64,000 bases of DNA from JAJEAD01 sp964420925 (lineage in GTDB: Bacteria > Pseudomonadota > Gammaproteobacteria > HK1). Both the position numbers and the translations under genes were made by a program. Below the pieces are notes generated by a model, which was not told the DNA's origin, did not search any database, and saw only the letters and a program-made list of their open reading frames with translations. This document shows, in pieces, positions 1-8,587 of this stretch (positions are counted from its first letter, which is position 1; the number at the start of each line of letters is the position of its first letter). The stretch is taken from assembly GCA_964420925.1 (NCBI GenBank), contig CAYQVB010000022.1:62001-126000 (forward strand), read 5' to 3'.

Positions 1-274
1 CCCACTTCTCCCAGTCCGGCCGCCGGCGATGGGGGTACAGCTTGTCGAGCACCTTGCGAAGCCTCGCCGCCTCGTCCGGACGGCCTGTGGCCTCGTAGAT
101 GTCGATGCGGTGCAGGACCTCGTCGATCCGCTCCTGCAGCCCGTAATAGCGAGGATGGAGCGAGCCCACGACCCTCTCGATCGCGAACCCCTTGCTCCTG
201 ATCGCGTCCCGCAGGCGCCGCTTCCGCTCCACCGTGAGCGGCAGCGTCATGACGTTGCCCTTGTCGCCGCTCAT
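1..274 (-). CDS. Hypothetical protein, C-terminus cut by window edge
   Basis: About 91 residues are visible and the frame stays open to the window edge, so the C-terminus is missing. The visible part is rich in Arg, Lys and Glu and looks helical (for example TVERKRRLRDAI and ATGRPDEAARLRKVL). No catalytic motif, signal peptide or membrane segment is recognisable. The start chosen is the ATG that shares four bases (ATGA, 274-271) with the stop codon of the upstream membrane-protein gene, which suggests translational coupling. An in-frame ATG at 310 is the alternative. I do not recognise the family. Confidence 0.6.
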   Translation of the reverse strand, partial: MSGDKGNVMTLPLTVERKRRLRDAIRSKGFAIERVVGSLHPRYYGLQERIDEVLHRIDIYEATGRPDEAARLRKVLDKLYPHRRRPDWEKW

Positions 275-663
275 GATGATCCGGAGGTCCAGCAGGCGAT
301 GAAGATCCATGACAGAAGAGCCAAACCGAACATGGTCCAGTTCGCGATCAAATCGACACTCTTCCACCCAAAAGAAGGATCCTCCTCATAGCGCAACGGC
401 CAGTCGCCGGAGGTTTGGGGGAGGCGCAGAATCGCTTCGTCTCTCAGGTAGTGGTACCTCAGGACATACCAGTACAGCTGCACCCCGATGACGGCGAGAC
501 CGAGGGCCAGGACGCCCCGAATACCCGGCGGGAACCGCACCCCAAATGGGCTGAGATCGTGTGGGTCGGCGCCAGCAATTCCAGCGACGACCAGGATACC
601 CGAGAGCGCCAAAATGTTCCGGCGATATCGCTGCGCCGCGTCGGGTTCCCACAGTATCTTCAT
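271..663 (-). CDS. Small integral membrane protein of unknown function
   Basis: A 130-residue protein with three hydrophobic stretches that should span the membrane: about residues 17-34 (ILALSGILVVAGIAGA), 48-70 (GVLALGLAVIGVQLYWYV) and 110-126 (WTMFGLALLSWIFIACW). Between the second and third lies a polar loop with no known motif. The ATG at 663 (MKILWEP) is preferred over an in-frame TTG at 708, because a GAGGGG sequence lies about 11 bases upstream and the extra N-terminus is poorly structured. Its stop overlaps the start of the next gene, so the two are probably one transcript. Function unknown. Confidence 0.6.
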   Translation of the reverse strand: MKILWEPDAAQRYRRNILALSGILVVAGIAGADPHDLSPFGVRFPPGIRGVLALGLAVIGVQLYWYVLRYHYLRDEAILRLPQTSGDWPLRYEEDPSFGWKSVDLIANWTMFGLALLSWIFIACWTSGSS

Positions 664-790
664 CTTCCATGGCCCCTCGCCCTTGCGCCGTAGTGGCCAG
701 GTCGTCAAGCCAACGTCAGATTCAGCTTATAAAGAACCCTCACTTCGCCTCCCAAAAGACCTCAACATGATGTCCTTTATGCAAATGTAT

Positions 791-871
791 GGCCGCCGGG
801 CGGGGGAGGATTGACGAGTACCCTGCCCGGCGGCCCGGATGCCTGAGGACGACGCCGTGAAACCCTCAGGC
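791..871 (-). terminator. Two adjacent hairpins downstream of the autotransporter gene
   Basis: Bases 791-805 and 821-835 form a 15-bp stem with one mismatch (GGCCGCCGGGC core), and 841-848 pairs with 864-871 (GCCTGAGG/CCTCAGGC). Both lie just after the autotransporter stop codon in its reading direction and before the membrane-protein gene. There is no clear T-run after the stems on the minus strand, so this is a probable rather than a classical intrinsic terminator. Confidence 0.4.
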
Positions 872-928
872 GCTGTTCGCGTCCTCAATCACCGTCGAGT
901 TCTCTCTCCCGGCGCTTGATCGTCATGC

Positions 929-3484
929 CTACCAGTGCAGGCTGCCGCGCAGCATGACACTGTGGTCGGCCGCGCCGCGCGACGATCGGCTGTGCGCGCC
1001 TTCCAGGCTCATCCCGGCCGATGGTCCGATGTCGAGCCGCCCGCCAAGGCTCAGCCGCCGTGACCCTTCCCCCGACAGCGACACGTCGGTATAGGGCGTC
1101 AGCACGCCCCGGCCACCCCACGCGGCGCCGATGCCGTAGGCGACCCGCGCGCTCAGGCGACCGGCCGCCTCACTGGACAGTTCCTTCCCCCCGGTCGCCC
1201 CGGCCTCCCACAACCGTTGCACGCCGCTCGCCGTCCGGCCCCACGCCGGTCGCACGCTGAGCGCGAGCCCCAGGCCCTCGGTGCCCGCATCGATCCGCAC
1301 CAGGCCGCTCACGCCCGACTCCTCGTAGTCGCCGCCGTGAGACAGCAGTGTCCGAGCCCGCCCCTCAAGGGTCAGCCCCAGTGCCGGGTCGGTATACCGG
1401 AGGCCGCCCCCGGCCTCGAGACCGGTGCCGGTCTCTCCGTCCCCGCCGTCGTTCCGCATGCCGACCTCGAGCGAGGGCGAGAACATCGCTCCCGAGGCGA
1501 GTTCCCGGTCGTGGACCCCTTCCAGCATCAGGCGCTGCCTGCTGGCAGCCAGCTTCGTGCTCTCCAGTGTCCCGGAGCCGTCGACATCGGCCCACGTGAA
1601 AGCCATCTCGCCTTTCAGCCGCAGGTTCGTGGTGCCGCCTTCGATCACCTCGTCGCTGGCCACCAGCGGCCCACTCGCGCCCACCGCCCCCATCTTCTGG
1701 GTCATGTCGCTCGTTTGGGTTCCGCCCGACTCCTCGACCTCGAGCTCGCCCCAGCCATAGCCGGCCGCGAGCCACAGGTTCATGCCGCCGGGCGACCCCC
1801 AGACCGCGTAGGGATTGACGCTCGTCAGGGTGGTCGTGAGTTCGCCCGATTGCCCGTCGGGTTCCGTGTAATCCACCGTGCCTTGCGACTGCGACAGGGC
1901 CGCCCCCGCCATCATGACGGGGCTCATCCAGGTATCGGCTCCGATGATGGCGCTCACCACGTCGCCGTCGTAGCTCACGCTCTGCGATCCCCCTCCGGAG
2001 AGGTTGCGATAGTCTCCGCTTCCCCAGAGCGTGATCTCTCCGGTCGGACCGCTCCCGCCAGATCCCGCTAGGTTGAGCGGCATGGTGAAGGAAGAGCCCG
2101 CAAGAAGCCGCCTGAGATCGAGAGTGCCGTTCCCCAGCGCCGGCCCCTTCGTCAGCAGGGCATGGGAGAGGGTGGAGGAGCCGCCGAGGCTGATCTCCTT
2201 CTCCGCCCGCGTGTCCGACGTCGCCCGTTGAATGCGCCCCGAGATGGCATCGACCGTGCTGGCGGTCATGGCCCGCATGACCTGGGGCAGCACGGATTCG
2301 ACCACCGTGTCCTGGTCCTCGGCCGCCACCTCGGAGGGACTCCCGTAAAAGCCCGACCCGACAATGAAAGAGATCCGGCCCGTGCTTCCGTCCGCCCTCG
2401 GGACTTGGCCGGCGAACGTGCGGGCATAGCCCACCTTGGGGATGTCGGCACTGTCGGTGTCGTCCGTGGGGTCGTCGAAGTAATACTCCACGAACCCGCC
2501 TTCCGGGTTGCTTTTCGCGGCTTCGATGACCTGCGGCAGAATGAGTTCTCCGGTCACGGCGTCACGGACGGTCGGCGTCAGAGGACGAAACTCGAACCTG
2601 TCCGGGAACGTTGCATGAAACGTGATGGTGTTGGTGGTCAGATTCAAAACGTAGAGATACACGGAACCGCTTCTCCAGGGACCGTTCGGATCCCGCATGG
2701 CGATGGTGGCTTTCGGGAGAGCGGCTGGATCGCCGGTCCCCAGAAGCTCCACGAAGTAGTTTCCCGCTTCCGTGACGAAGGCTTTCAGGGTTGCCCGGTC
2801 GACCACGTCCGCGGCAGTCACTGCCGGGTCGCCGTAATCGATCTGTTCCGCAGCCAGGTGAGTCGCGTCGAGATCGAATCCCGCGAGCAGAACGACGGGA
2901 GTCCTGAAACTAAGCGAGGTATAAGCGCTCGCGTAGCCCGAGGCGCCGGGGACACCTGGGATATCGAAGGCTCCGCCGTTCCCGGCGATGGCTGCCGTGA
3001 ATGCGGCCCGGGCCGCGTCGGGGTTGGCCAGAAGAACGGCGGGGTCGATGTCCAACGCCCGGAGGATCTCCCCGTAGATCAGGGGCTTGAGCTTCCTGCC
3101 CGACAGGGACATGTCCTTTGCGTGGACGAATACCCGGCCGTCGGGCGTCAGGGTCACGAGATAGGTGGAACCCGAACGCCAGGGGCTCTCGTCCTGTCTG
3201 ATGAGGCATGCGAGATGCAGATACCGGCCCCCCGGCGTGGCCTGCTGGGCCTGTTCTCGGAATCGATCGCGCGCGCCGAGCGCGAAGTCCATCAAGCTGC
3301 CGGTGCCGTTCTCCACCTGCTGCGCCGTCACGTCCGGGGGTGCAACGGGCGCCCTGCCGGCGGGAAATGGACACGCTTCCTGCGACTGCGCCACGGCGAG
3401 GCGCCCATCCGATGAAACGCCGGCCCACGCGATCAGGCCAACCAAAAGAGACAAAACAATCCTTTCGCTAGATGCCGCTTTCAT
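929..3484 (-). CDS. Cache-domain protein with C-terminal autotransporter-type beta-barrel
   Basis: An 851-residue exported protein. Residues 1 to about 33 are a signal peptide (ERIVLSLLVGLIAWAG core, cut near AVAQS). Two related segments follow at about 60-180 and 235-375, each with an amphipathic helix and then a PWRSGSxYL strand and FxHA motif; this looks like paired Cache-type ligand-binding domains. Residues of about 430-550 form a Gly/Ser-rich linker, and the last 300 or so alternate in the way outer-membrane barrel strands do, ending in an aromatic residue (HW). The start is fixed by AGGAGG eight bases before ATG 3484; the in-frame ATG at 3508 lies upstream of that ribosome site. Cache domains normally sit on inner-membrane receptors, so display on an outer-membrane barrel is odd. 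The ligand is unknown. The gene stands alone with its own promoter. Confidence 0.75.
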   Translation of the reverse strand: MKAASSERIVLSLLVGLIAWAGVSSDGRLAVAQSQEACPFPAGRAPVAPPDVTAQQVENGTGSLMDFALGARDRFREQAQQATPGGRYLHLACLIRQDESPWRSGSTYLVTLTPDGRVFVHAKDMSLSGRKLKPLIYGEILRALDIDPAVLLANPDAARAAFTAAIAGNGGAFDIPGVPGASGYASAYTSLSFRTPVVLLAGFDLDATHLAAEQIDYGDPAVTAADVVDRATLKAFVTEAGNYFVELLGTGDPAALPKATIAMRDPNGPWRSGSVYLYVLNLTTNTITFHATFPDRFEFRPLTPTVRDAVTGELILPQVIEAAKSNPEGGFVEYYFDDPTDDTDSADIPKVGYARTFAGQVPRADGSTGRISFIVGSGFYGSPSEVAAEDQDTVVESVLPQVMRAMTASTVDAISGRIQRATSDTRAEKEISLGGSSTLSHALLTKGPALGNGTLDLRRLLAGSSFTMPLNLAGSGGSGPTGEITLWGSGDYRNLSGGGSQSVSYDGDVVSAIIGADTWMSPVMMAGAALSQSQGTVDYTEPDGQSGELTTTLTSVNPYAVWGSPGGMNLWLAAGYGWGELEVEESGGTQTSDMTQKMGAVGASGPLVASDEVIEGGTTNLRLKGEMAFTWADVDGSGTLESTKLAASRQRLMLEGVHDRELASGAMFSPSLEVGMRNDGGDGETGTGLEAGGGLRYTDPALGLTLEGRARTLLSHGGDYEESGVSGLVRIDAGTEGLGLALSVRPAWGRTASGVQRLWEAGATGGKELSSEAAGRLSARVAYGIGAAWGGRGVLTPYTDVSLSGEGSRRLSLGGRLDIGPSAGMSLEGAHSRSSRGAADHSVMLRGSLHW

Positions 3485-3540
3485 CCCGAGAGACCTCCTG
3501 TAGGGCATGACTCGATCACCAATCGCTGTCGAATGCCTGG

Positions 3541-3546
3541 ATTATA
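3541..3546 (-). promoter_or_regulatory. Perfect -10 box for the Cache autotransporter gene
   Basis: On the minus strand these bases read TATAAT, 57 bases before the start codon at 3484. A weak -35 candidate (GGCACA) lies 16 bases further upstream. The position and the perfect -10 match make this the likely promoter. Confidence 0.5.
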
Positions 3547-3860
3547 ACGAAAGGACTGTAGATGTGCCTTGAAGCCATCAAAGCGGCCGGCCCGCCCTCT
3601 GCGTAGCCAGTCACGTCGTTTGTTGGACGAGGACCGTCTGGCGTGTCCTAGCGGCTGTCAGCGGCTGAGCGCGCTAGTCGTGCTCAGCCTCGTCCCTCCA
3701 ACCGTTTCTTCCCACAGGGCAGAACGTTCGAGTTGACGTTTCAACCAGACCAGCGCCGCTACGGCTTTCGATGTGGACGTTCATCCGGGGCGCCCCTCTC
3801 GGTTCGTTGACAGGCATTTAGCACCCATCAGCTTCCGAGATTCAGTCCCGGATGGACAAC
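3547..3860. other. Gene-free stretch between autotransporter promoter and small lipoprotein-like gene
   Basis: About 310 bases without a convincing reading frame, hairpin or repeat. It contains the upstream side of the autotransporter promoter and the tail region after the small gene at 3861-4079. Nothing else is visible. Confidence 0.5.
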
Positions 3861-4079
3861 CTATTGAGAGATCACAGCTAGGGCCCGCACCAGGGTTTCG
3901 TCCGCTTGCCATGCGGATGATTGCCGGAACTCAGCGGCGGACGGGCCGTTGTCATTCACCCTCGCACCAATCGTCATGACGGTTGCCGTCACCGGAGCTG
4001 TCGCGACAGCGGCAATCTCACTGCAACCGGTCGTAAGGGTAGCAGCCATTGCCGCCGCCGCGATGATACGTTGTCTCAT
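3861..4079 (-). CDS. Small putative lipoprotein
   Basis: A 72-residue protein with a basic N-terminus (MRQR), a hydrophobic Ala-rich core and a possible lipobox ending LTTGC at residues 15-19. That would give a short lipoprotein of about 54 residues after cleavage. The lipobox is not ideal because Leu is at -4 rather than -3. The ribosome site is weak (GGAG about 13 bases upstream). The remainder has no recognisable domain. It could be a chance frame, but the signal sequence with a cysteine at the right place argues for a real gene. Confidence 0.45.
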   Translation of the reverse strand: MRQRIIAAAAMAATLTTGCSEIAAVATAPVTATVMTIGARVNDNGPSAAEFRQSSAWQADETLVRALAVISQ

Positions 4080-4331
4080 CGGGTTTTTTGAACTCCGTTT
4101 CCTGGTGTTTCATTTTGTCACGCCACCCTCGAACTCACACACCAGCCCGGCCACGTACTGGGCGGTGTGCGCAGGATTCCAATCACTCATGCCCGCTACC
4201 TCTTCAGAAAGAAGGAGAGCCTGGGGCAATTCGACACAGATTGTTGGACACATTTCACCCCGCTTGACGGGGTGGTACCAGATTTCCAAAAACCGGTCGT
4301 TAGTTGGACTCGGGCTTTGATCCAGTGGACG

Positions 4332-6386
4332 TTAAGCCAAGCCTAGTTGTGCCTTGCGCCGGCTGGCCCAGGCCAAGATCAGTCGATCTGCCGTCAACCC
4401 GAGAAATGCGACGCACAGCGCCAGGAGCAGTCCGAGACCGGCGTCGTTTTGAGCCTTGGCCTTGAAGATCTCCCGGGCCAGATCGTAATTCCCGCCGATG
4501 AATCCGGCGATCATGACCATGAAGAGACCGAACATGATGGTCTGGTTCAGCCCCAGCATGATCTCGGGAAACGCCAGCGGCATGCGCACCTTCCACAGTA
4601 TCTGGGACGGGGTGCATCCGGAAGAAATTGCGGCCTCGACAATGTCGTGCGGAACAGCGCGCAGTCCGACGTAGGTGTAGCGGACCACGGGAATGCTGGC
4701 ATAGACCACGATTGCCATGATCTGGGAAATGGTCCCCACCTGGAACAGCATGACGACTGGAATGAGGTAGATGAACGACGGGAAGGTCTGCAAAGTGTCG
4801 CAGAGGAACGCCACCGCGCGGGTCCTGCCCTCGCGGCGGGACGCCCAGACGCCGATGGGAAATCCAAAAATCACGCATATGACGACAGCGACGAAGACAA
4901 GGTAAGTGGTCACCATGGCCTCGGTCCACCAGCCTGAGAGGACGATGAAGCCGATATAGGCGGCTCCGAGTGCCGCCAGGCGCCAGCCACCCAGCAGCCA
5001 TCCTGCCAAGATCACCGCACCGAGGAACACCGTCCACGGAAGTTGTTCGAAGAACCCGCGGATGGGAATGAGGACGTAGGGCGGCATATAGTCTCGAATG
5101 AAGCTCAGGGGCTCGAACAGCGCCGAAACAATGGCCTTGATGAGAACGTCCCATTGGGGTGCGAACGTTACCGTCATCTCGCGCGGCAGGGCTGCCGCCT
5201 CGGGAACGAGGTAGGCCAGGACGCCTCCCACCACGACTGCCAGCCCGGCAGCGGTCATATGTGGGTGGACGGTCCAAAAACGACCCTCCGGTTTACGCAC
5301 CGGTTCTTTCTCGGAGAGCGCCTGGCTGAGCCGGTCGAGCGCGACCGCCATCAGGACAATCGCGATGCCGCTCTCCAGGGCGCGCCCCAACTGGAGCGTC
5401 TGAAGGCGGAACAGGAGATCGATACCGAGGCCCCTGGCTCCGATGAACGCCGAGATCACGACCATGGCCAGGCACTGCATGATGACCTGGTTCACGCCGA
5501 CCATGAGAGTCGGTCGGGCCGCCGGAATCCGGACGCGCCAGAGCATTTGCTGGGACGTGCACCCGGCCATGACGCCCGCCTCCAACACTTCATCGGAGAC
5601 ACTGCGCAATCCCAGGATCGTGATCTTCGCCATCGGCGGGAGCGCGAAAAGGATGGTGGCAATTGCCCCTGCCTTATGGCCCAGTCCGACGAACACCACG
5701 ATCGGGATCAGGTAGCCGAAGTGCGGCAACGACTGCATGAGGTTGAGGATCGGCCACAGCGCCTTCTCGAACAGTCGCCAGTTGATGGCGAAGATACCCA
5801 GCAGCAGCCCGAGGAAGATGGCGATGGGCGCGGTCACCAGAACCAGCGACAGGGTGGTCATCGCCAGTTTCCATTTGCCGAAGACAGCGAAGTAGACGAT
5901 GCAGGAGCCGGCCAGGAGCCCAAGACCCCAGCCACCCAGATACCATCCCAGGATTCCCGCCAGAGCGGCCGTGATCACCCAGGGGATCGGAGGAATTCCC
6001 CAATCCGAGAATCCCGAGATCAACAGGTCCTCGGAAAAATTCAGCGGCCAAACGATCAGTCCGGCGATACCGCGCGTGACGTCCCGGAAGGTGAATAGAC
6101 CAAGAATCTCGTGGTTGCGCAGGAAGTGGACGATGTCGTTGAACCAATCGGCGACGCTGCTGGCCTTGATTGATGGAGTCGGGAGGGATCCGTCGCCGAA
6201 AACCAGAAACGGCAGAGGCAGGTTTCCAGTCCACGAATCAGGCAGGGTCGTCGCCCAATCCGGCAGCGTGTCCCGGAGCGGGATGAGAAGGACGATCCCC
6301 AGCATCGCCACGAGGAGCCAGCGCGATCGGAACAGCAACGACTCCTGCCGGGACCCTTGGAACACGGACAGAACGGAATCGACCAA
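4332..6386 (-). CDS. Glycine betaine/proline-type ABC transporter permease, two permease domains fused
   Basis: A 684-residue inner-membrane protein made of two ProW-like halves. Each half has a run of membrane helices and a binding-protein-dependent transport loop that docks the ATPase: EAGVMAGCTSQQMLW in the first half and EAAISSGCTPSQILW in the second, followed by similar N-Q-x-I-M segments. Usual family members have one such domain and work as homodimers, so this is a built-in dimer. The gene begins with TTG at 6386, two bases after the ATPase stop, with GGAAG about eight bases upstream; no ATG is available near this end. It is the last gene of the binding protein-ATPase-permease set and should move an osmolyte or quaternary amine inward. 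Confidence 0.88.
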   Translation of the reverse strand: MVDSVLSVFQGSRQESLLFRSRWLLVAMLGIVLLIPLRDTLPDWATTLPDSWTGNLPLPFLVFGDGSLPTPSIKASSVADWFNDIVHFLRNHEILGLFTFRDVTRGIAGLIVWPLNFSEDLLISGFSDWGIPPIPWVITAALAGILGWYLGGWGLGLLAGSCIVYFAVFGKWKLAMTTLSLVLVTAPIAIFLGLLLGIFAINWRLFEKALWPILNLMQSLPHFGYLIPIVVFVGLGHKAGAIATILFALPPMAKITILGLRSVSDEVLEAGVMAGCTSQQMLWRVRIPAARPTLMVGVNQVIMQCLAMVVISAFIGARGLGIDLLFRLQTLQLGRALESGIAIVLMAVALDRLSQALSEKEPVRKPEGRFWTVHPHMTAAGLAVVVGGVLAYLVPEAAALPREMTVTFAPQWDVLIKAIVSALFEPLSFIRDYMPPYVLIPIRGFFEQLPWTVFLGAVILAGWLLGGWRLAALGAAYIGFIVLSGWWTEAMVTTYLVFVAVVICVIFGFPIGVWASRREGRTRAVAFLCDTLQTFPSFIYLIPVVMLFQVGTISQIMAIVVYASIPVVRYTYVGLRAVPHDIVEAAISSGCTPSQILWKVRMPLAFPEIMLGLNQTIMFGLFMVMIAGFIGGNYDLAREIFKAKAQNDAGLGLLLALCVAFLGLTADRLILAWASRRKAQLGLA

Positions 6387-6388
6387 GA

Positions 6389-7411
6389 TCAGCTTCCGTC
6401 AGTGAAAAGCACGTCGACCACCTGCCCTCGCGTCAGGGAGCCCACCGGAGTCCCTGACGCGTCCATAACGGCCACGGGCTTGTCCTGGCCGACCACCAGA
6501 CCTGCAACATCGCCGATGAGTTGATCGTCCTTGACCGTAGGGCCGTCCCCCTGGCCCTCTTCGGGGGGTCCCATGACGCTGGCGACCGTCAACAACTTCG
6601 CCTTAGGGATGTCGCGCGTGAACGCCCGTACGTAGTCGGTGGCTGGTTTCGTAACCAGCTCCTCGGCCGTGCCGAGCTGTACGATCCTTCCCTCGTACAT
6701 GATGGCGATGCGATCGGCGAGCCGGATGGCTTCATCGAAGTCGTGGGTGATGAAGATGATCGTTTTGTGCAGCAGGTTCTGGAGGCGGAGGAATTCGTCC
6801 TGCATCTCCCGCCGGATCAGCGGATCGAGGGCCGAGAAGGGTTCGTCCAGGAACCACACGTCGGGCTCGACGGCGAGCGATCGGGAAATTCCCACGCGCT
6901 GCTGCTGGCCGCCCGACAGTTCTCGCGGATAGTATCCCTCGCGGCCCTTCAACCCCACCAGTTCGATGATCTCACGGGCCCGTTCGTGTCGCTCCGCCCG
7001 GTCGACGCCCTGCACCTCCAGGGGGAATGCGACGTTGTCGATCACCGTCCGATGGGGGAGCAGCGCGAAATTCTGAAACACCATGCCCATCTTGTGACGG
7101 CGGATCTCGATCAACTCCTTGTCCGTGGCCTTGAGGAGATCGGTACCCTGAAACAACACTTGGCCAGCGGTGGGTTCCACCAAACGCGAGAGGCAGCGGA
7201 CCACCGTCGACTTGCCTGACCCGGACAGGCCCATGATTACCAGGATCTCGCCGCGCTGAACGTCGAGATTGGCATCCTGGACCGCGCCGATATGACCTGT
7301 TTCCTGAAAATCCTCGGAGGACGGATTGGAGCCGTGCCGTGCGAGGAATTCCGCAGGCTCCGGCCCGAAGACCTTCCAGAGTCCGCGACAGAGAATTACC
7401 GGTTCAACCAT
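6389..7411 (-). CDS. Glycine betaine/proline-type ABC transporter ATP-binding protein
   Basis: A 340-residue ATPase that powers the betaine-type importer. It shows Walker A (GLSGSGKST), the Q-loop (MVFQNFALLPHRT), the ABC signature (LSGGQQQR), Walker B with its glutamate (VWFLDEPFSALD) and the switch histidine (FITHDF). After about residue 270 there is a C-terminal CBS-like segment (VASVMGPP through PVAVMDASGTPVGSLTRG), as in ProV/OpuAA proteins, where CBS domains sense ionic strength. The ATG at 7411 is used; a TTG one codon earlier sits at a better distance from AGGAGG and is equally possible. It lies two bases upstream of the permease gene and about 225 bases after the binding-protein gene, with a strong hairpin in that gap. 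Confidence 0.9.
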   Translation of the reverse strand: MVEPVILCRGLWKVFGPEPAEFLARHGSNPSSEDFQETGHIGAVQDANLDVQRGEILVIMGLSGSGKSTVVRCLSRLVEPTAGQVLFQGTDLLKATDKELIEIRRHKMGMVFQNFALLPHRTVIDNVAFPLEVQGVDRAERHERAREIIELVGLKGREGYYPRELSGGQQQRVGISRSLAVEPDVWFLDEPFSALDPLIRREMQDEFLRLQNLLHKTIIFITHDFDEAIRLADRIAIMYEGRIVQLGTAEELVTKPATDYVRAFTRDIPKAKLLTVASVMGPPEEGQGDGPTVKDDQLIGDVAGLVVGQDKPVAVMDASGTPVGSLTRGQVVDVLFTDGS

Positions 7412-7544
7412 CAAGCGATCATTCCTCCTGTTCTGTGCAGTCCTCTTGCAGGAACGACTTCAAGGCTTGATACCACCAGAGGCACGTCCGTCAGGCAGTT
7501 CAGGCATCGACCCCGGAGTAGTCTCATGCGTTATCCGGAATCAA

Positions 7545-7580
7545 AATGCCGGTCAACGGGTCGGCCCGTTGACCGGCATT
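7545..7580 (-). terminator. 16-bp perfect hairpin between binding-protein and ATPase genes
   Basis: Bases 7545-7560 and 7565-7580 are perfectly complementary, with a 4-base loop (7561-7564). Read on the minus strand the stem ends in TTTTG, like an intrinsic terminator. It lies inside the transporter operon, after the binding-protein gene and before the ATPase gene. The likely effect is partial termination or 3'-end protection, so that more binding protein than ATPase and permease is made. Confidence 0.7.
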
Positions 7581-7639
7581 CGACTGACCATCAACGATGA
7601 TCGAGCTCGGGCAATGAGTTACCCAAGCCCGGTCGCAAA

Positions 7640-8587
7640 CTATCCACTGGGCGAAAGCCAGGCCTGCCACTTGGCCTCGTTGTCCTTCAGCCATTTGGCG
7701 GCCGCGTCCTTGACTTCCATCTTGTCGACGTCCACCAGCTTGGACATTACGGCAATGTCCAGATTGGAGAAGGTAATCTTCTGGACAACCTTGTAGGCGG
7801 CCGGGTGATTCTCGGGAAACTCCTTCCACACGCCGATCTTCAGATAGCCATCCTTGGGGTTGCCACAGTCGTGTGTGGTCTCGGGATTGATCCCCATTGA
7901 CGCATCCTCACGGCACCCTTCGAAGTAGTCCGGGAATTCAACGAACTTCCCCTCATAAAGAGCCTCGATGAAATTCGGGGTCCAGTTGAAGAGCACGATT
8001 GGCTTATTCTTTTCGGAAGCGATGGCGAGTTCCGCCCATAGCGCGTCCGCTGACCCCGCGTTGATCACGGCGAAGTTCATGCCCAGCCCCTTGACACGTT
8101 CGTCGTCTCCCTTCAGCCATTCGGCGGGGCCGCCCAGGAACCGGCCTTTCGGCGCGGTTTCGGAGGTGGCGAACAGCTCGGCGCACTTGTTCAAGGCTTG
8201 CCAGTCGGGCAGGCCCGGGCAGGCCTCCTCGACGTACGCCGGATACCACCATTCCTCGCGCGTCAGAGCGGCGTGCGTGGCCGCATCAATCACGCATCCC
8301 TTGGCAACCTGCTTTTCGAAGGCAACGCCGAAGGCGCCTTGCCAGACCTCGTGCACGAGGTCGACGTCGCCCTCGCACATGGCTTCGTAGACCGCGCCGC
8401 TGTCGGCCGGCACGTATTCGACTTCACTCCCGGCCGCTTCCAGGATTTGACCGACAATTTCCGCACCCACCAACTGGCTGGTCCAATTGTGAAGCGGGAT
8501 GCGGATCGGATCGGCGGCGTTCGCGGAACCCGCGACCGCCAAACATAGACCCAGGATACTTCCAACAATCGACTTCCGGCTGATCAT
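7640..8587 (-). CDS. Glycine betaine/proline-type periplasmic binding protein (OpuAC/ProX-like)
   Basis: A 315-residue periplasmic protein with a signal peptide (residues 1-24, cleaved after SANA) and an OpuAC-type substrate-binding fold (PIRIPLHNWTSQLVGAEIVG, then GDVDLVHEVWQGAF). Such proteins hold betaines in a box of aromatic residues, and this one is rich in Trp at the expected places (NWTS, EVWQ, EEWWYPAY, FNWTPNF). The start is supported by AGGAGA seven bases before ATG 8587. The gene leads the betaine-type importer cluster, upstream of its ATPase and fused permease. The exact substrate (glycine betaine, proline betaine, choline, carnitine or similar) cannot be told from sequence alone. 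Confidence 0.88.
   Translation of the reverse strand: MISRKSIVGSILGLCLAVAGSANAADPIRIPLHNWTSQLVGAEIVGQILEAAGSEVEYVPADSGAVYEAMCEGDVDLVHEVWQGAFGVAFEKQVAKGCVIDAATHAALTREEWWYPAYVEEACPGLPDWQALNKCAELFATSETAPKGRFLGGPAEWLKGDDERVKGLGMNFAVINAGSADALWAELAIASEKNKPIVLFNWTPNFIEALYEGKFVEFPDYFEGCREDASMGINPETTHDCGNPKDGYLKIGVWKEFPENHPAAYKVVQKITFSNLDIAVMSKLVDVDKMEVKDAAAKWLKDNEAKWQAWLSPSG

Noticed and set aside
2162..3415. 417-codon plus-strand frame over the autotransporter
   Set aside because: Antisense to a gene with a clear signal peptide, ribosome site and promoter.
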